From Xanthomonas vasicola (GTDB lineage: Bacteria > Pseudomonadota > Gammaproteobacteria > Xanthomonadales > Xanthomonadaceae): a stretch of DNA of 64,000 nt. Where the stretch lies: the NCBI RefSeq assembly GCF_000772705.2, contig NZ_JSBW02000042.1:59530-123529 (forward strand), written 5' to 3'. Below, piece by piece: positions 48,317 to 58,914 of the stretch. Under the pieces are notes generated by a model. That model did no database searches. It saw nothing but the letters and a program-made list of their open reading frames with translations, and had not been told where the DNA came from. The position numbers and the translations under genes were made by a program. Numbering within the stretch: the stretch's first letter is position 1; each line of letters opens with the position of its first letter.

Positions 48317-50973
48317 GCACCCGCACCCACGCACGCAAGGACGCGTCGTCGGAAGCGATCCAGGCGCCGCGTCTGCGCACCCTGCTGTTGACCGATCTCT
48401 GCGATTCGACCGCATTGGTCGAACGGATTGGCGACAATGCCGCTGCCGCACTGTTCCGTGAGCACGACCGTCTCGTGGTCAAGCTGCAGCAACACTGGCG
48501 CGGCCGTCTGATTGATCGTTCCGACGGGCTGTTGTTGTTGTTCGATCGCCCCATCGACGGCCTGGGCTTCGCGCTGGATTACGCGCGCGGGCTCAAGACG
48601 ATGGGCGATGCCCACACGCTCACGTTATGCGCCCGCCAGGGCCTGCATGTCGGCGAAGTGCTGACCTGGCGCAACAGCGAGGAGGCGGTCAGCATCGGCG
48701 CCAAACCGCTGGAAGTCGAAGGGCTGGCCAAGCCCACCGCTGCACGCCTGATGTCGATGGCACGGCCCGGGCAGATCCTGGTCTCGGCGGTGGCCGAATC
48801 GTTGACTCACCGTGCCGCACGCGAACTCGCCGACCGCGCCGACCGCTTGTTATGGAAATCGCACGGGCGCTGGCGCCTCAAGGGCATTCCCACCGCGATG
48901 GAGATCTACGAAGTCGGCGAAGTCGGGCTGGCCCCACTGCGTATGCCAAAAAACTCGGCAAAAGCCTGGCGCGACGTGCCGCTGTGGCGCCGGCCGGCAG
49001 CGTTGGTGGCTGAGGTGGGGGTGATACTGGCGGTAGGAGGTGCCGTGTGGTTTTTCATTCGACCGCAGCCTGCGATTGCATTTGCCAATCGTGATTGGGT
49101 GGTCGTCGGCGATGTACGAAATCTCACTGGGAATACAGTGCTGGACGGCGCGCTGGAACAGGCGCTACGCATCAGCCTTGAGCAATCGCGGTACGTCAAT
49201 GTCCTGAGCGACATGAAGGTGCGCGACACCGTCGCGCGAATGAAGCGTGATCCCAACACGATCGTTCTCGATCGCAGCGTGGCCTCGGAGGTGGCGCTGC
49301 GTGATGGCGCCCGCGCAGTTCTTCTGCCGACCGTGGCTGAAGTTGGCGGGAAGCTACGTTTCAGCGTGGAGCTAGTGGATCCGCGTACGCAAACAACCGT
49401 GTATTCGGAGTTTGTACAAGGCGACGGCCTGCCGTCTGCGCTGTCTTCGGTCGATCAAGTCACCCGTAAGCTCCGGCAGGGCTTGGGCGAGATGGTTGCG
49501 TCGGTCGACAAGAGTTCGGTGCCATTACCGGCGGTCACAACATCGAGCCTGGACGCGTTGCGTGCGTATGCTCTCGGCATGGAAGCCACTGCAAAAGGGC
49601 GTTGGCGCGAGGGTTTGGAGTTGTTCGATCGCGCGGTTGGGATCGACCCGACGTTTGCGTTGGCTTACCTGGGCGCTGCGCGCATCAAGGTTGCGGTATC
49701 CGACCGCAACGGCGCGCTTCCGTACCTGGACAACGCGGTGCGGTTCCGGCAGCGCTTGCCGGCGCGTGATCAGCTCTATCTAGATGCCTGGATCGCCGAA
49801 TTGCGGGCGGTGAGCGCCGCATTGCCACTGTGGAGAAGCTTGGCGTCGCTGTACCCGGACAATTTCGCCGGCGCCGCCAACACATCGTGGCATTTGTTTG
49901 TCGCCAACCGCTTTGCGGACGCTCTGCCATATGCGCAGGCCGCCGACGTTGTACAGGATCCGCTGCGTTCCATTGCGTCCGATCGGGTCGGGCGCATCCT
50001 GCTGGCACAGGGGAAGGTTGATGCCGCGTTGCAGCGCTTCGAAAACTCGGGCGACGGCGATCGGGCAGGTCCGCTGCGCCGCAAAGCAGATGCCTTGGCA
50101 GTGTTGGGTCGCTATGTCGATGCACAGCGAGCCCTAGACCAGATCGTAGAGAACGGCTACGCCAATGATGATGTGGTGCCGCTGATCGACCGCACCAGTA
50201 TCGCTCTGGATCAAGCCAATTGGGCGGATGCGAATGCTGCGATGGCACAGGCTCTGGAACGCAGCAAGCACACCGATAATTTCAGTTATCGACAGTTCCT
50301 GGTGATTGGGGCAACCACTGCCGCCATCAGCGGTGAAACGGCACCTGTAGGCCCGATGATGAGTTCGGCGTTTGATGAGCTGGTGGCCGCAATAAAAACC
50401 GATGGCACTGCCGAGCCAAACCTGCAGGATGACGCTGCGATGGTGCTGGCTCTGGTCAGCCAGGCTCAGCGCAATGGCGACGATCAGTTCACTGCACGTG
50501 CGCTTTCGGCGATCAAGCCTGCGCTCGCATACGAAACACCTGTGCTTGCAGAATTACGCGCGATCGTCGAAGCCCAGCATCTGGCGCTGTCAGGGGACCG
50601 CGCAGCAGCGATTGTCCGTCTGCCTACCAGTCCTGACGATCTGTTGCAGACGCGCGTGACCTTGTACACGTTGTTGCATGACAGCGGACGGCATGCGGAG
50701 GCACTGCAACAAGCACGCTGGCTTTCTCTTCAGCGCGGGCGTGCCTACATCGAGGCGAATGCCTCGCAGACGCTGCAGCCGCTCAATGTGGCGCATACGC
50801 GGTTAGCCCAGCTATGGACCGCCGAGTCGCTGTATGCGCTGGGCAATACCCGGGAGGCCCGCGAGCAGGCGCAGGCCTTCGTGCGCGCCTGGCCTGCATC
50901 GCGTCTGCCTGCTTACTTGCGCAGCAGGGTGGAGCGGATACTTTCGGATTCGAAAGCGAAGATCACGGTGTGA
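48313..50973 (+). CDS. Class III cyclase-homology / TPR protein, putative peptide-modification cyclase
   Basis: The product is 886 residues. An N-terminal class III cyclase homology domain (about 20-180) has the metal site TDLCDST and the loop RSDGLLLLFD. A transmembrane helix (about 235-255, VGVILAVGGAVWFFI) follows. A FlgO-like beta domain (about 260-390) leads into a long series of TPR-type helices (to about 880). The architecture matches what I recall as the 'putative peptide modification system cyclase' family of xanthomonads, which is associated with small leader-peptide genes. One lies convergent at the 3' end, overlapping by 61 nt. Whether it makes a cyclic nucleotide is unknown; the key Asp residues appear present. 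Confidence 0.8.
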   Translation: MSTRTHARKDASSEAIQAPRLRTLLLTDLCDSTALVERIGDNAAAALFREHDRLVVKLQQHWRGRLIDRSDGLLLLFDRPIDGLGFALDYARGLKTMGDAHTLTLCARQGLHVGEVLTWRNSEEAVSIGAKPLEVEGLAKPTAARLMSMARPGQILVSAVAESLTHRAARELADRADRLLWKSHGRWRLKGIPTAMEIYEVGEVGLAPLRMPKNSAKAWRDVPLWRRPAALVAEVGVILAVGGAVWFFIRPQPAIAFANRDWVVVGDVRNLTGNTVLDGALEQALRISLEQSRYVNVLSDMKVRDTVARMKRDPNTIVLDRSVASEVALRDGARAVLLPTVAEVGGKLRFSVELVDPRTQTTVYSEFVQGDGLPSALSSVDQVTRKLRQGLGEMVASVDKSSVPLPAVTTSSLDALRAYALGMEATAKGRWREGLELFDRAVGIDPTFALAYLGAARIKVAVSDRNGALPYLDNAVRFRQRLPARDQLYLDAWIAELRAVSAALPLWRSLASLYPDNFAGAANTSWHLFVANRFADALPYAQAADVVQDPLRSIASDRVGRILLAQGKVDAALQRFENSGDGDRAGPLRRKADALAVLGRYVDAQRALDQIVENGYANDDVVPLIDRTSIALDQANWADANAAMAQALERSKHTDNFSYRQFLVIGATTAAISGETAPVGPMMSSAFDELVAAIKTDGTAEPNLQDDAAMVLALVSQAQRNGDDQFTARALSAIKPALAYETPVLAELRAIVEAQHLALSGDRAAAIVRLPTSPDDLLQTRVTLYTLLHDSGRHAEALQQARWLSLQRGRAYIEANASQTLQPLNVAHTRLAQLWTAESLYALGNTREAREQAQAFVRAWPASRLPAYLRSRVERILSDSKAKITV

Positions 50974-51251
50974 TTGGTTTTTTCGGTCAGATAGCTCTGT
51001 AACTCGGCACGCCCCAGCGCAATGTCCTGCTTGGACGCGAGCTGATTGGTGGTCATGCAGTAATAGTGCTCTCCTGCACTTGGCACGCTTTTGTCGGCAC
51101 TCGTACCGGCAACCCCGATCTGCGCAAGCGCCTGCGTTGGGCTGGATTGGAAGCAATCGCGAAAATCGTCGTTGTTGGACAACAGCTCCAACAGCCTGTC
51201 GGCGGTGGATGCATCGAACGGACGGTGTGCATTGTGGGCCGAGTCAGTCAT
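50913..51251 (-). CDS. Putative modified peptide precursor (RiPP-like, leader related to NHLP)
   Basis: The product is 112 residues. The leader-like segment TADRLLELLSNNDDFRDCFQSSPTQALAQIGV has the helix plus alanine-rich LxxIG end seen in nitrile-hydratase-type leaders of ribosomal natural products. The C-terminal part (EHYYCMTTNQLASKQDI...) would be the core or a second domain; two Cys are present. It converges on the cyclase-TPR gene and overlaps its end. I recall an NCBI family 'putative modified peptide' with this leader in the same context. No modifying enzyme such as radical SAM or LanM is in the window. Confidence 0.65.
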   Translation of the reverse strand: MTDSAHNAHRPFDASTADRLLELLSNNDDFRDCFQSSPTQALAQIGVAGTSADKSVPSAGEHYYCMTTNQLASKQDIALGRAELQSYLTEKTNHTVIFAFESESIRSTLLRK

Positions 51252-51513
51252 CGTCTTGTGCGCAGAGTGAGGGCAGATGCATGGTGTGTTGGGATAACTG
51301 AGACAACATCGACCATGCGCATGTGTCCTTGAGATGTCTATGCAGATTCGTCGCTGTGCCACGCTGTTCTTCGAGCTTCGCGACGATGCGACGTTCGATC
51401 TTGCCCACTTGCTTGCCGGTGGTGATGGTCTGCGTCGCCGTACCCGTTGGCTTGCGCTCGCGCCCCACCTTGATGCGGAAGTGGAAGTCGCCGCGCACGA
51501 GCGTGATAAAGGG

Positions 51514-52552
51514 CATGCCGACCAGCGTGGCGTAACCGCCGTAGCTGCCACCCATGATGGCGACGTCGTCGGGTTTGGTAACACCTCGCTTGACCGCCCA
51601 TTGCACTGCGTCGAGCAGGTCGTCGTGCATCTTGCCGGCCCACTCGCCGTTGCCGGCGTTGGTAAAGGCCGTGCCGAAGCCGGTGGAGCCACGAAAGTTC
51701 ACCGACAACACCGCATAGCCGCGGTTGGCCAACCATTGCTCGTACGGGCCACAGCCGTAGCTGTCGCGTGCCCACGGGCCGCTATGCACGTACAACACCA
51801 GCGGCACCGGCTTTTCCGCCTTGCTGTCGTGGTTGGCGTCGGCTTCGGCGGGCAGGGTGAGGTAGCTGACCAGCTTGAGTCCATCGCGTGCGGTCAGTTC
51901 CTGCGGCCACATCGGCACCAGCGGTTTGCCTCCAGTGCGGGCCGTGCGGAGAACAGCTTGGTCAGCTTGCCGCCATCGGCGCGATCGTAGCGGTAGTAGG
52001 TGAGCGGCGTTTCGGCCGCGGAATAACCAACGCGTGCCGGAAGCCAGGTCCACGCGATACAAATCATGCCACTTGGCATCACGGTCGTTCATGCCGACCA
52101 TGATCGATTCGGGGTGCTGTGCGCTGACCCGATATACCTCGGCATTGGTCTTGTTGAACGGAGTGAGATCCTTGCTGCTGCCATCAGCCAGATTGATTGA
52201 AAACAGGCGGATCTTCATCGCCACCGTTGTCGCGCAGAGACAGCAAGGTATTGGCTTGATAGGTCCACAAGTAATTGCCAATGCCGCGCGCAGTGTCCTT
52301 GTTGATCGCACGCGCCTGATCGGGCGCATCCACCGGCGCGACCCAGCTGAGGTACTTGCCGTCCGGGCTGATGCTGACATTGGCACGCTCGGGGTTGCCG
52401 AACAGTGCATCACGGGTGATCAGTTCGGGAAGCGCCGCAGGTGCTGCCGTCGCTGGGGTAGGCGTTGCAACTTTTTCGGATGCGGGCGCGGTTTTGTCGC
52501 TGCAGGCAGACAGCGCGAGCACCATGCCGGAAACAAGAAGCAGGCGTTGCAT
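51514..52552 (-). pseudogene. S9 prolyl-oligopeptidase-type lipoprotein, decayed
   Basis: Segments in order on the minus strand are a lipoprotein signal (MQRLLLVSGMVLALSACSD), propeller pieces (FGNPERANVSISPDGKYLSW; RLFSINLADGSSKDLTPF; NDRDAKWHDLYRVDLASG; ETPLTYYRYDRADGGKLTKLF) and the catalytic domain (LVLYVHSGPWARDSYG ... MGGSYGGYATLVGM). They occupy at least two frames with three or more frame changes. Much of the central propeller is deleted, and homology ends just after the nucleophile Ser, so the catalytic Asp and His are lost. An intact homologue would be about 690 residues. Confidence 0.85.
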
Positions 52553-52650
52553 GAGGCCTCCGGTGGCACTGCGGCCAAGCCGGCCGATGTGCCACGCTAG
52601 CGGCAGCACGCGTACAGGCGAACGTGCCGTTGTCACGCAGCCATGCGTCG

Positions 52651-54678
52651 TTACGCAGATGCAGACACGAATTCCACCAGCGCTGCACCGTCGGCCACCA
52701 GATCGCCTTCGGCCACCAGGTATGCTTTGACGGTGCCGTCGCTGGGCGCGTGCAGGGTGTGCTCCATCTTCATGGCTTCCAGCACCACCAGCGCCTGCCC
52801 GCGGGTGACCGGCTGGCCCACCGCTGCGGCCAGCGAGACGATGCGGCCGGGCATCGGTGCGGTCAGCCCGCCAGCGTCCTGCGCCGGTTGATCGGCTTCC
52901 ATCAGCGCATCGTGGTACTGGAAGGTTGCCCGCTGCGCGGCGCCGATCAGGGTCAGCAGGCTGCCATCGCGCAATGCCTGCGCACGCCATTGCCGGCCGT
53001 CCATCTCCACCCGCAAGCCAGTGTCGTGCGAGTAGCAGCGCAAGATGTGCGTTTCCCCCGCGCAGGTGACTTGCCAGCCGTCGGCATCTCGGCGCACATC
53101 GAGTTGGCGGCGTTCGCCATTTGTTTCAAGAATCACGCGCTGCGCTGCATGCGCACCGATGCGCCAACCATCGCTGCGCTGCCACGGCGAGTGCGGGTCG
53201 GCCGGATCAACAGCAGCAGCCGGCAACGCATCGGCGATCAACACCGCCGCCAGGCACCACCATGCGCTGTCTGGGCTGCGCGCCTCTGGAAATAGCACGG
53301 CGTGCTCGCGCTCGATCAGCGCGGTGTCCAGATTCGCCGATGCGAAAGATTCGGTCGCAATCAGGCGCGACAGAAATGCACTGTTGGTAGTGACGCCCAC
53401 CGCATGGAACTGCGCCAACGCCGCGCGCATGCGTGCCAGCGCAGCGGGGCGATCGGCATCCCAGACGATCAGCTTTGCGATCATCGGGTCGTAGTAGGGG
53501 CTGATGGTGTCGCTTTGCTCCACGCCGGCATCGATGCGCACATGCGCGCTGGCGGCGGGCAACTGCAGCTGGCGCAGCGTTCCGGTGGACGGCAGAAAAC
53601 CGCGCTCGGCATCTTCGGCGTATAGGCGTGCCTCCAGCGCATGCCCGTTGATGCGTAACTCGTGCTGCCGACGCGGCAGCCGCGCGCCAGCGGCAACGCG
53701 CAGTTGCCACTCGACCAGATCGGTACCGGTGATCAACTCGGTCACCGGGTGCTCCACCTGCAGCCGGGTGTTCATTTCCATGAAATAAAAGTCGCCGTCC
53801 GGGCCGGCGATGAATTCTACCGTGCCCGCACCGACATAACCCACCGCTTGCGCAGCGTCTACGGCCGCTTTGCCCATCGCCGCGCGTCGCGCCTCGCTCA
53901 TGCCGGGCGCAGGTGCTTCTTCCAGTACTTTCTGGTGGCGGCGCTGCACCGAGCAGTCGCGCTCGAACAGGTACACCACCTCGCCATGCGTATCGCCGAA
54001 CACCTGGATTTCGATATGCCGCGGCCGCTCGACATATTTTTCCACCAGCACGTGCGCATTGCCGAATGCCGACTGCGCTTCGCGCTGACAGCTGGCCAAC
54101 GCCTCTTCGAACGCTGCGCTGGCATCCACCCGGCGCATGCCCTTGCCGCCGCCACCGGCGCTGGCCTTGATCAATACCGGGTAGCCGATTGCGTCGGCTT
54201 GCACACGCAAGAATGCCGGCGCCTGCTCATCGCCATGGTAACCCGGCGTCAGCGGCACACCAGCGCGCTGCATCAGCGCCTTGGCGGCGCTCTTGTCGCC
54301 CATCGCGCGAATCGCCGCTGCCGGCGGGCCGATGAAGACGATGCCAGCATGCGCACAGGCTTCGGCAAATGCTGCGTTTTCCGACAAGAACCCATAACCG
54401 GGATGGATCGCCTGCGCACCGGTTGCGCGCGCCGCTTCCAGAATCGCTTCGCCACGCAGATAACTTTGCTGCGCCGGCGAGGCACCGATATGGACCGCTT
54501 CATCGGCCAGACGCACATGCCGTGCATTGCGGTCCGCATCCGAATACACGGCCACCGTCGCAATGCCGAGGCTGCGGCAGGTGGCAATCACCCGGCAGGC
54601 GATCTCACCGCGATTGGCAATCAGGATCTTGTCGAAGGGCGCTTGCGTTGCTGCGGCGATAGGGTCGCGCTGGGTCAT
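52651..54678 (-). CDS. liuD: Acyl-CoA carboxylase biotin-carrying subunit (methylcrotonyl-CoA carboxylase alpha)
   Basis: The product is 675 residues. The N-terminal biotin carboxylase (KILIANRGEIACRVI; ATP-grasp KASAGGGGKGMRRV; EMNTRLQVEHPVTELITGTDLVEWQ) and the C-terminal biotin carrier domain (LEAMKMEH, biotinyl Lys637) are complete. With the carboxyltransferase gene upstream it forms 3-methylcrotonyl-CoA carboxylase of leucine degradation. Specificity is assigned from context (isovaleryl-CoA dehydrogenase); propionyl- or geranyl-CoA carboxylase is the alternative. Confidence 0.92.
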   Translation of the reverse strand: MTQRDPIAAATQAPFDKILIANRGEIACRVIATCRSLGIATVAVYSDADRNARHVRLADEAVHIGASPAQQSYLRGEAILEAARATGAQAIHPGYGFLSENAAFAEACAHAGIVFIGPPAAAIRAMGDKSAAKALMQRAGVPLTPGYHGDEQAPAFLRVQADAIGYPVLIKASAGGGGKGMRRVDASAAFEEALASCQREAQSAFGNAHVLVEKYVERPRHIEIQVFGDTHGEVVYLFERDCSVQRRHQKVLEEAPAPGMSEARRAAMGKAAVDAAQAVGYVGAGTVEFIAGPDGDFYFMEMNTRLQVEHPVTELITGTDLVEWQLRVAAGARLPRRQHELRINGHALEARLYAEDAERGFLPSTGTLRQLQLPAASAHVRIDAGVEQSDTISPYYDPMIAKLIVWDADRPAALARMRAALAQFHAVGVTTNSAFLSRLIATESFASANLDTALIEREHAVLFPEARSPDSAWWCLAAVLIADALPAAAVDPADPHSPWQRSDGWRIGAHAAQRVILETNGERRQLDVRRDADGWQVTCAGETHILRCYSHDTGLRVEMDGRQWRAQALRDGSLLTLIGAAQRATFQYHDALMEADQPAQDAGGLTAPMPGRIVSLAAAVGQPVTRGQALVVLEAMKMEHTLHAPSDGTVKAYLVAEGDLVADGAALVEFVSASA

Positions 54679-54921
54679 CGGATCAGTCTCTGCACGTCGC
54701 CGTAGCGGCGGGTCGTCTTACGAAGAAAAACGGCTTGTCTGTTTCACACGTCCATCGAGCGCAAGCAGGGTTTGTTGCCACGCGGCGCTGTGTTGCTTGC
54801 ACGCCAGCTGCGCAGACGTCCACGATTACCGGTGCGTATACGACAGAACCTCACTAGCAGCCCGCATACCAGGACCTGTCACCGTAGCGCGCAGTACTGA
54901 AGCTGCAACGCATGAACCAAC

Positions 54922-56532
<1,611 letters not shown>

Positions 56533-56542
56533 GGTGACTCCG

Positions 56543-57706
56543 TCAGGCGGTGCGTTCGAACAACTCGCGGCCGATCAGCATGCGGCGGATTTCCGAGGTG
56601 CCCGCGCCAATCTCGTACAACTTGGCATCGCGCCACAAGCGGCCGGTGGGGTAATCATTGATGTAGCCGTTGCCGCCCAGCACCTGGATCGCCTGGCCGG
56701 TGAGCCAGGTCGCTTTTTCGGCGGCATATAGGATGGCGCCGGCAGCGTCCTGGCGGGTGGTGCGCCCGGCATCGCAGGCACGCGCCACCGCATACACATA
56801 CGCGCGGCAGGCATTGAGCCCCACGTACATGTCGGCCAGCTTGGCCTGCATCAACTGGAAGCTACCGATCGGCTCACCGAACTGCTTACGCTCGTGCACG
56901 TACGGCAGCACCACATCCATTGCCGCGGCCATCAGCCCGAGCGGGCCGCCCGCCAGCACCACACGTTCGAAATCCAGCCCGGACATCAGCACGCGCACGC
57001 CGCCGTTGAGCGTGCCCAGCACGTTCTCTGCAGGCACTTCGCAATCGGTAAAAACCAGCTCGCAGGTGTTGGAGCCGCGCATGCCCAGCTTGTCCAGCTT
57101 CTGCGCGGTGGAAAAGCCCGGCATGCCCTTTTCGACGATGAAGGCAGTGATGCCGCGCGCGCCCGCGTCGGGGTCGGTCTTGGCGTACACCACCAGTACG
57201 TCGGCATCCGGGCCGTTGGTGATCCACATCTTGCTGCCGTTGAGCACGTAGCGGTCGCCGCGCGCATCGGCGCGCAGCTTCATCGACACCACGTCCGAGC
57301 CGGAGCCGGCCTCGCTCATCGCCAGCGCGCCGACGTGCTCGCCGCTGCATAGCTTGGGCAGGTAGCGCTGCTTCTGTTCGGGGCTGGCGTTCTTGCGCAG
57401 CTGATTGAGGCACAGGTTGGAATGCGCGCCGTACGACAGCCCGATCGCACCGCCGGCGTGCGAAATTTCTTCCATCGCCACCACATGCGCCAGGTAGCCC
57501 ATGCCGCTGCCGCCGTATTCTTCTTCGACGGTCAGGCCGAGTAGGCCTTGCTCGCCAAACAGACGCCATAGCTGTGCGGGGAACACGTTATCGTGATCGG
57601 CTGCCGCGGCCAGCGGGGCGATATGGTGGCCGGCAAAGGCGGCCACGCTTTCGCGCAGCAGATCGATCTCTTCGCCAAGCTCGAAATTCAAGGACGGCAC
57701 ATGCAT
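56543..57706 (-). CDS. liuA: Isovaleryl-CoA dehydrogenase
   Basis: The product is 387 residues. It has the acyl-CoA dehydrogenase signatures [16 protein letters not shown] and [32 protein letters not shown]. The [15 protein letters not shown] segment and the linkage to the methylcrotonyl-CoA carboxylase genes point to isovaleryl-CoA as substrate. It is the first gene of the minus-strand leucine-catabolic unit and is separated from liuB by only 10 nt. Confidence 0.94.
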   Translation of the reverse strand: MHVPSLNFELGEEIDLLRESVAAFAGHHIAPLAAAADHDNVFPAQLWRLFGEQGLLGLTVEEEYGGSGMGYLAHVVAMEEISHAGGAIGLSYGAHSNLCLNQLRKNASPEQKQRYLPKLCSGEHVGALAMSEAGSGSDVVSMKLRADARGDRYVLNGSKMWITNGPDADVLVVYAKTDPDAGARGITAFIVEKGMPGFSTAQKLDKLGMRGSNTCELVFTDCEVPAENVLGTLNGGVRVLMSGLDFERVVLAGGPLGLMAAAMDVVLPYVHERKQFGEPIGSFQLMQAKLADMYVGLNACRAYVYAVARACDAGRTTRQDAAGAILYAAEKATWLTGQAIQVLGGNGYINDYPTGRLWRDAKLYEIGAGTSEIRRMLIGRELFERTA

Positions 57707-57807
57707 GCGACAACTCCACAGGGATCGGAATGTGCCGGGTGGGAGCGGGCGGGCCGCGCGGCGGATATAACCAGACTAGCGGTCCGCAACAAAAAAGTGA
57801 ACTAAAA

Positions 57808-57820
57808 TTCAACTATTGAA
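57808..57820. promoter_or_regulatory. Probable TetR operator in the liuA-tetR divergent promoter
   Basis: TTCAA-CTA-TTGAA is a perfect inverted repeat. A related half-site (GTGAACT) lies about 10 bp upstream. It is placed 14 bp before the TetR ATG and about 100 bp before liuA, as expected for a shared operator. Confidence 0.6.
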
Positions 57821-57834
57821 CCCAGAATCACACC

Positions 57835-58455
57835 ATGGCTTATCGACGCTCCGCCCTGATGGAAGAACGCCTCGCCGGCAACCGCGAACGCATCCTGCAC
57901 GCGGCCCGCGTCCTGATCGCCGAAGGCGGCTACCGCAATGCGCCGATAACTGCGGTGGCAGCCGCGGCAGGTGTTTCAACCGGGCAGATTTATCGGCATT
58001 TCCCGTCAAAAGCCGAGCTTTTCGTGGAAGTCCTCAACGAGGCCGTGCAGCGTGAGATGACCATCCTGCGTGCGATCACTGCCACTCCGACGAGTGCAGC
58101 CGAGCGCTTGCGCAGCGCCATCGCCACCTTTGTACGGCGTGCCTTAGCGGGGCCGGCGCTGGCGTACGCCTTTATCGCCGAGCCGGTGGAGAGCGAGGTG
58201 GACGCCGAGCGCATCCGTGGCCGGCGGCTGTTCGGCGAGGTGTTTCGCCAACTGCTTGCGGAGGGCGTCGCGGCTGGGGAGTTCCCGCAGCAGTCGCTGG
58301 ATGCCGCCTCGGCCTGCATCGTCGGCGCGTTTACCGAAGCCTTGGTCGGGCCGATCGCCCCCAGCCGTGGCGATCCGCAGCAAGGCGAGGATTTGGTAGA
58401 AGCGGTCTGCGGCTTCTGCCTGCGTGCGGTGGGTGCGGCGCAAGCGACCAGCTGA
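57835..58455 (+). CDS. TetR-family regulator of the liu genes
   Basis: The product is 206 residues. HTH: NAPITAVAAAAGVSTGQIYRHFPSKAELF. It is divergently placed against liuA with palindromes in the 128-bp gap, so control of the leucine-catabolic genes and of itself is likely. Known liu regulators in other bacteria are MerR-type LiuR or TetR-type LiuQ; this would be the TetR variety. Confidence 0.9.
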   Translation: MAYRRSALMEERLAGNRERILHAARVLIAEGGYRNAPITAVAAAAGVSTGQIYRHFPSKAELFVEVLNEAVQREMTILRAITATPTSAAERLRSAIATFVRRALAGPALAYAFIAEPVESEVDAERIRGRRLFGEVFRQLLAEGVAAGEFPQQSLDAASACIVGAFTEALVGPIAPSRGDPQQGEDLVEAVCGFCLRAVGAAQATS

Positions 58456-58501
58456 CAATGCTAACCATGCGCGGAACTGTGCTACCCAGGTGCGCCTTAC
58501 T

Positions 58502-58518
58502 GTGCATATAATGTGCAC
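58502..58518 (+). promoter_or_regulatory. Palindromic promoter of the Xre/RES pair
   Basis: GTGCATATAATGTGCAC has inverted GTGCA/TGCAC arms enclosing a perfect -10 box TATAAT. It lies 22 bp before the antitoxin ATG. This is the arrangement expected for an autorepressed toxin-antitoxin operon. Confidence 0.7.
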
Positions 58519-58539
58519 TCATATTGCCGGAGTCGCACG

Positions 58540-58914
58540 ATGGTCGCCGTCCTCAATCCCCTGGCCCTGACCGAACGCCTGCGCGTGCCGGACCGGACCA
58601 TTCTGTCGCCGTCGGCCATGGCCGGCCTGCTGGATCTGTCGCAACAGGAATTGGCCGAGCTGGCGGGCGTGCACCGCAACAGCTTGCGTGTGCACCCGGA
58701 AAGCCCGCGGGTGCAAGACCTGCTGCGCAATCTGTCGCGCCTGCTGGTCGCCATGACGCAGGTGCAACCAGACGAGCGTCAGGTGGTGTTCCATCTCAAG
58801 AACACGCCCATCCCCGCATTCGAATTCGCCACCTTGCTGGAAGTGGTCAAGCAGGGGCGCACCGACGATGCGCTGACCTATCTGCGCACGGTCGCCGCGG
58901 GGGCCGCCGGTTGA
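58540..58914 (+). CDS. Xre/ParS-type antitoxin (DUF2384)
   Basis: The product is 124 residues. GGAG lies seven bases before the ATG. It has an N-terminal helix-turn-helix-like part (LSPSAMAGLLDLSQQELAELAGVHRNSLRVHPES) and the MbcA/ParS/Xre C-terminal domain ending TLLEVVKQGRTDDALTYLRTV. It should neutralise the RES toxin encoded next and repress the promoter. The RES start (TTG) overlaps its stop codon. Confidence 0.88.
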   Translation: MVAVLNPLALTERLRVPDRTILSPSAMAGLLDLSQQELAELAGVHRNSLRVHPESPRVQDLLRNLSRLLVAMTQVQPDERQVVFHLKNTPIPAFEFATLLEVVKQGRTDDALTYLRTVAAGAAG

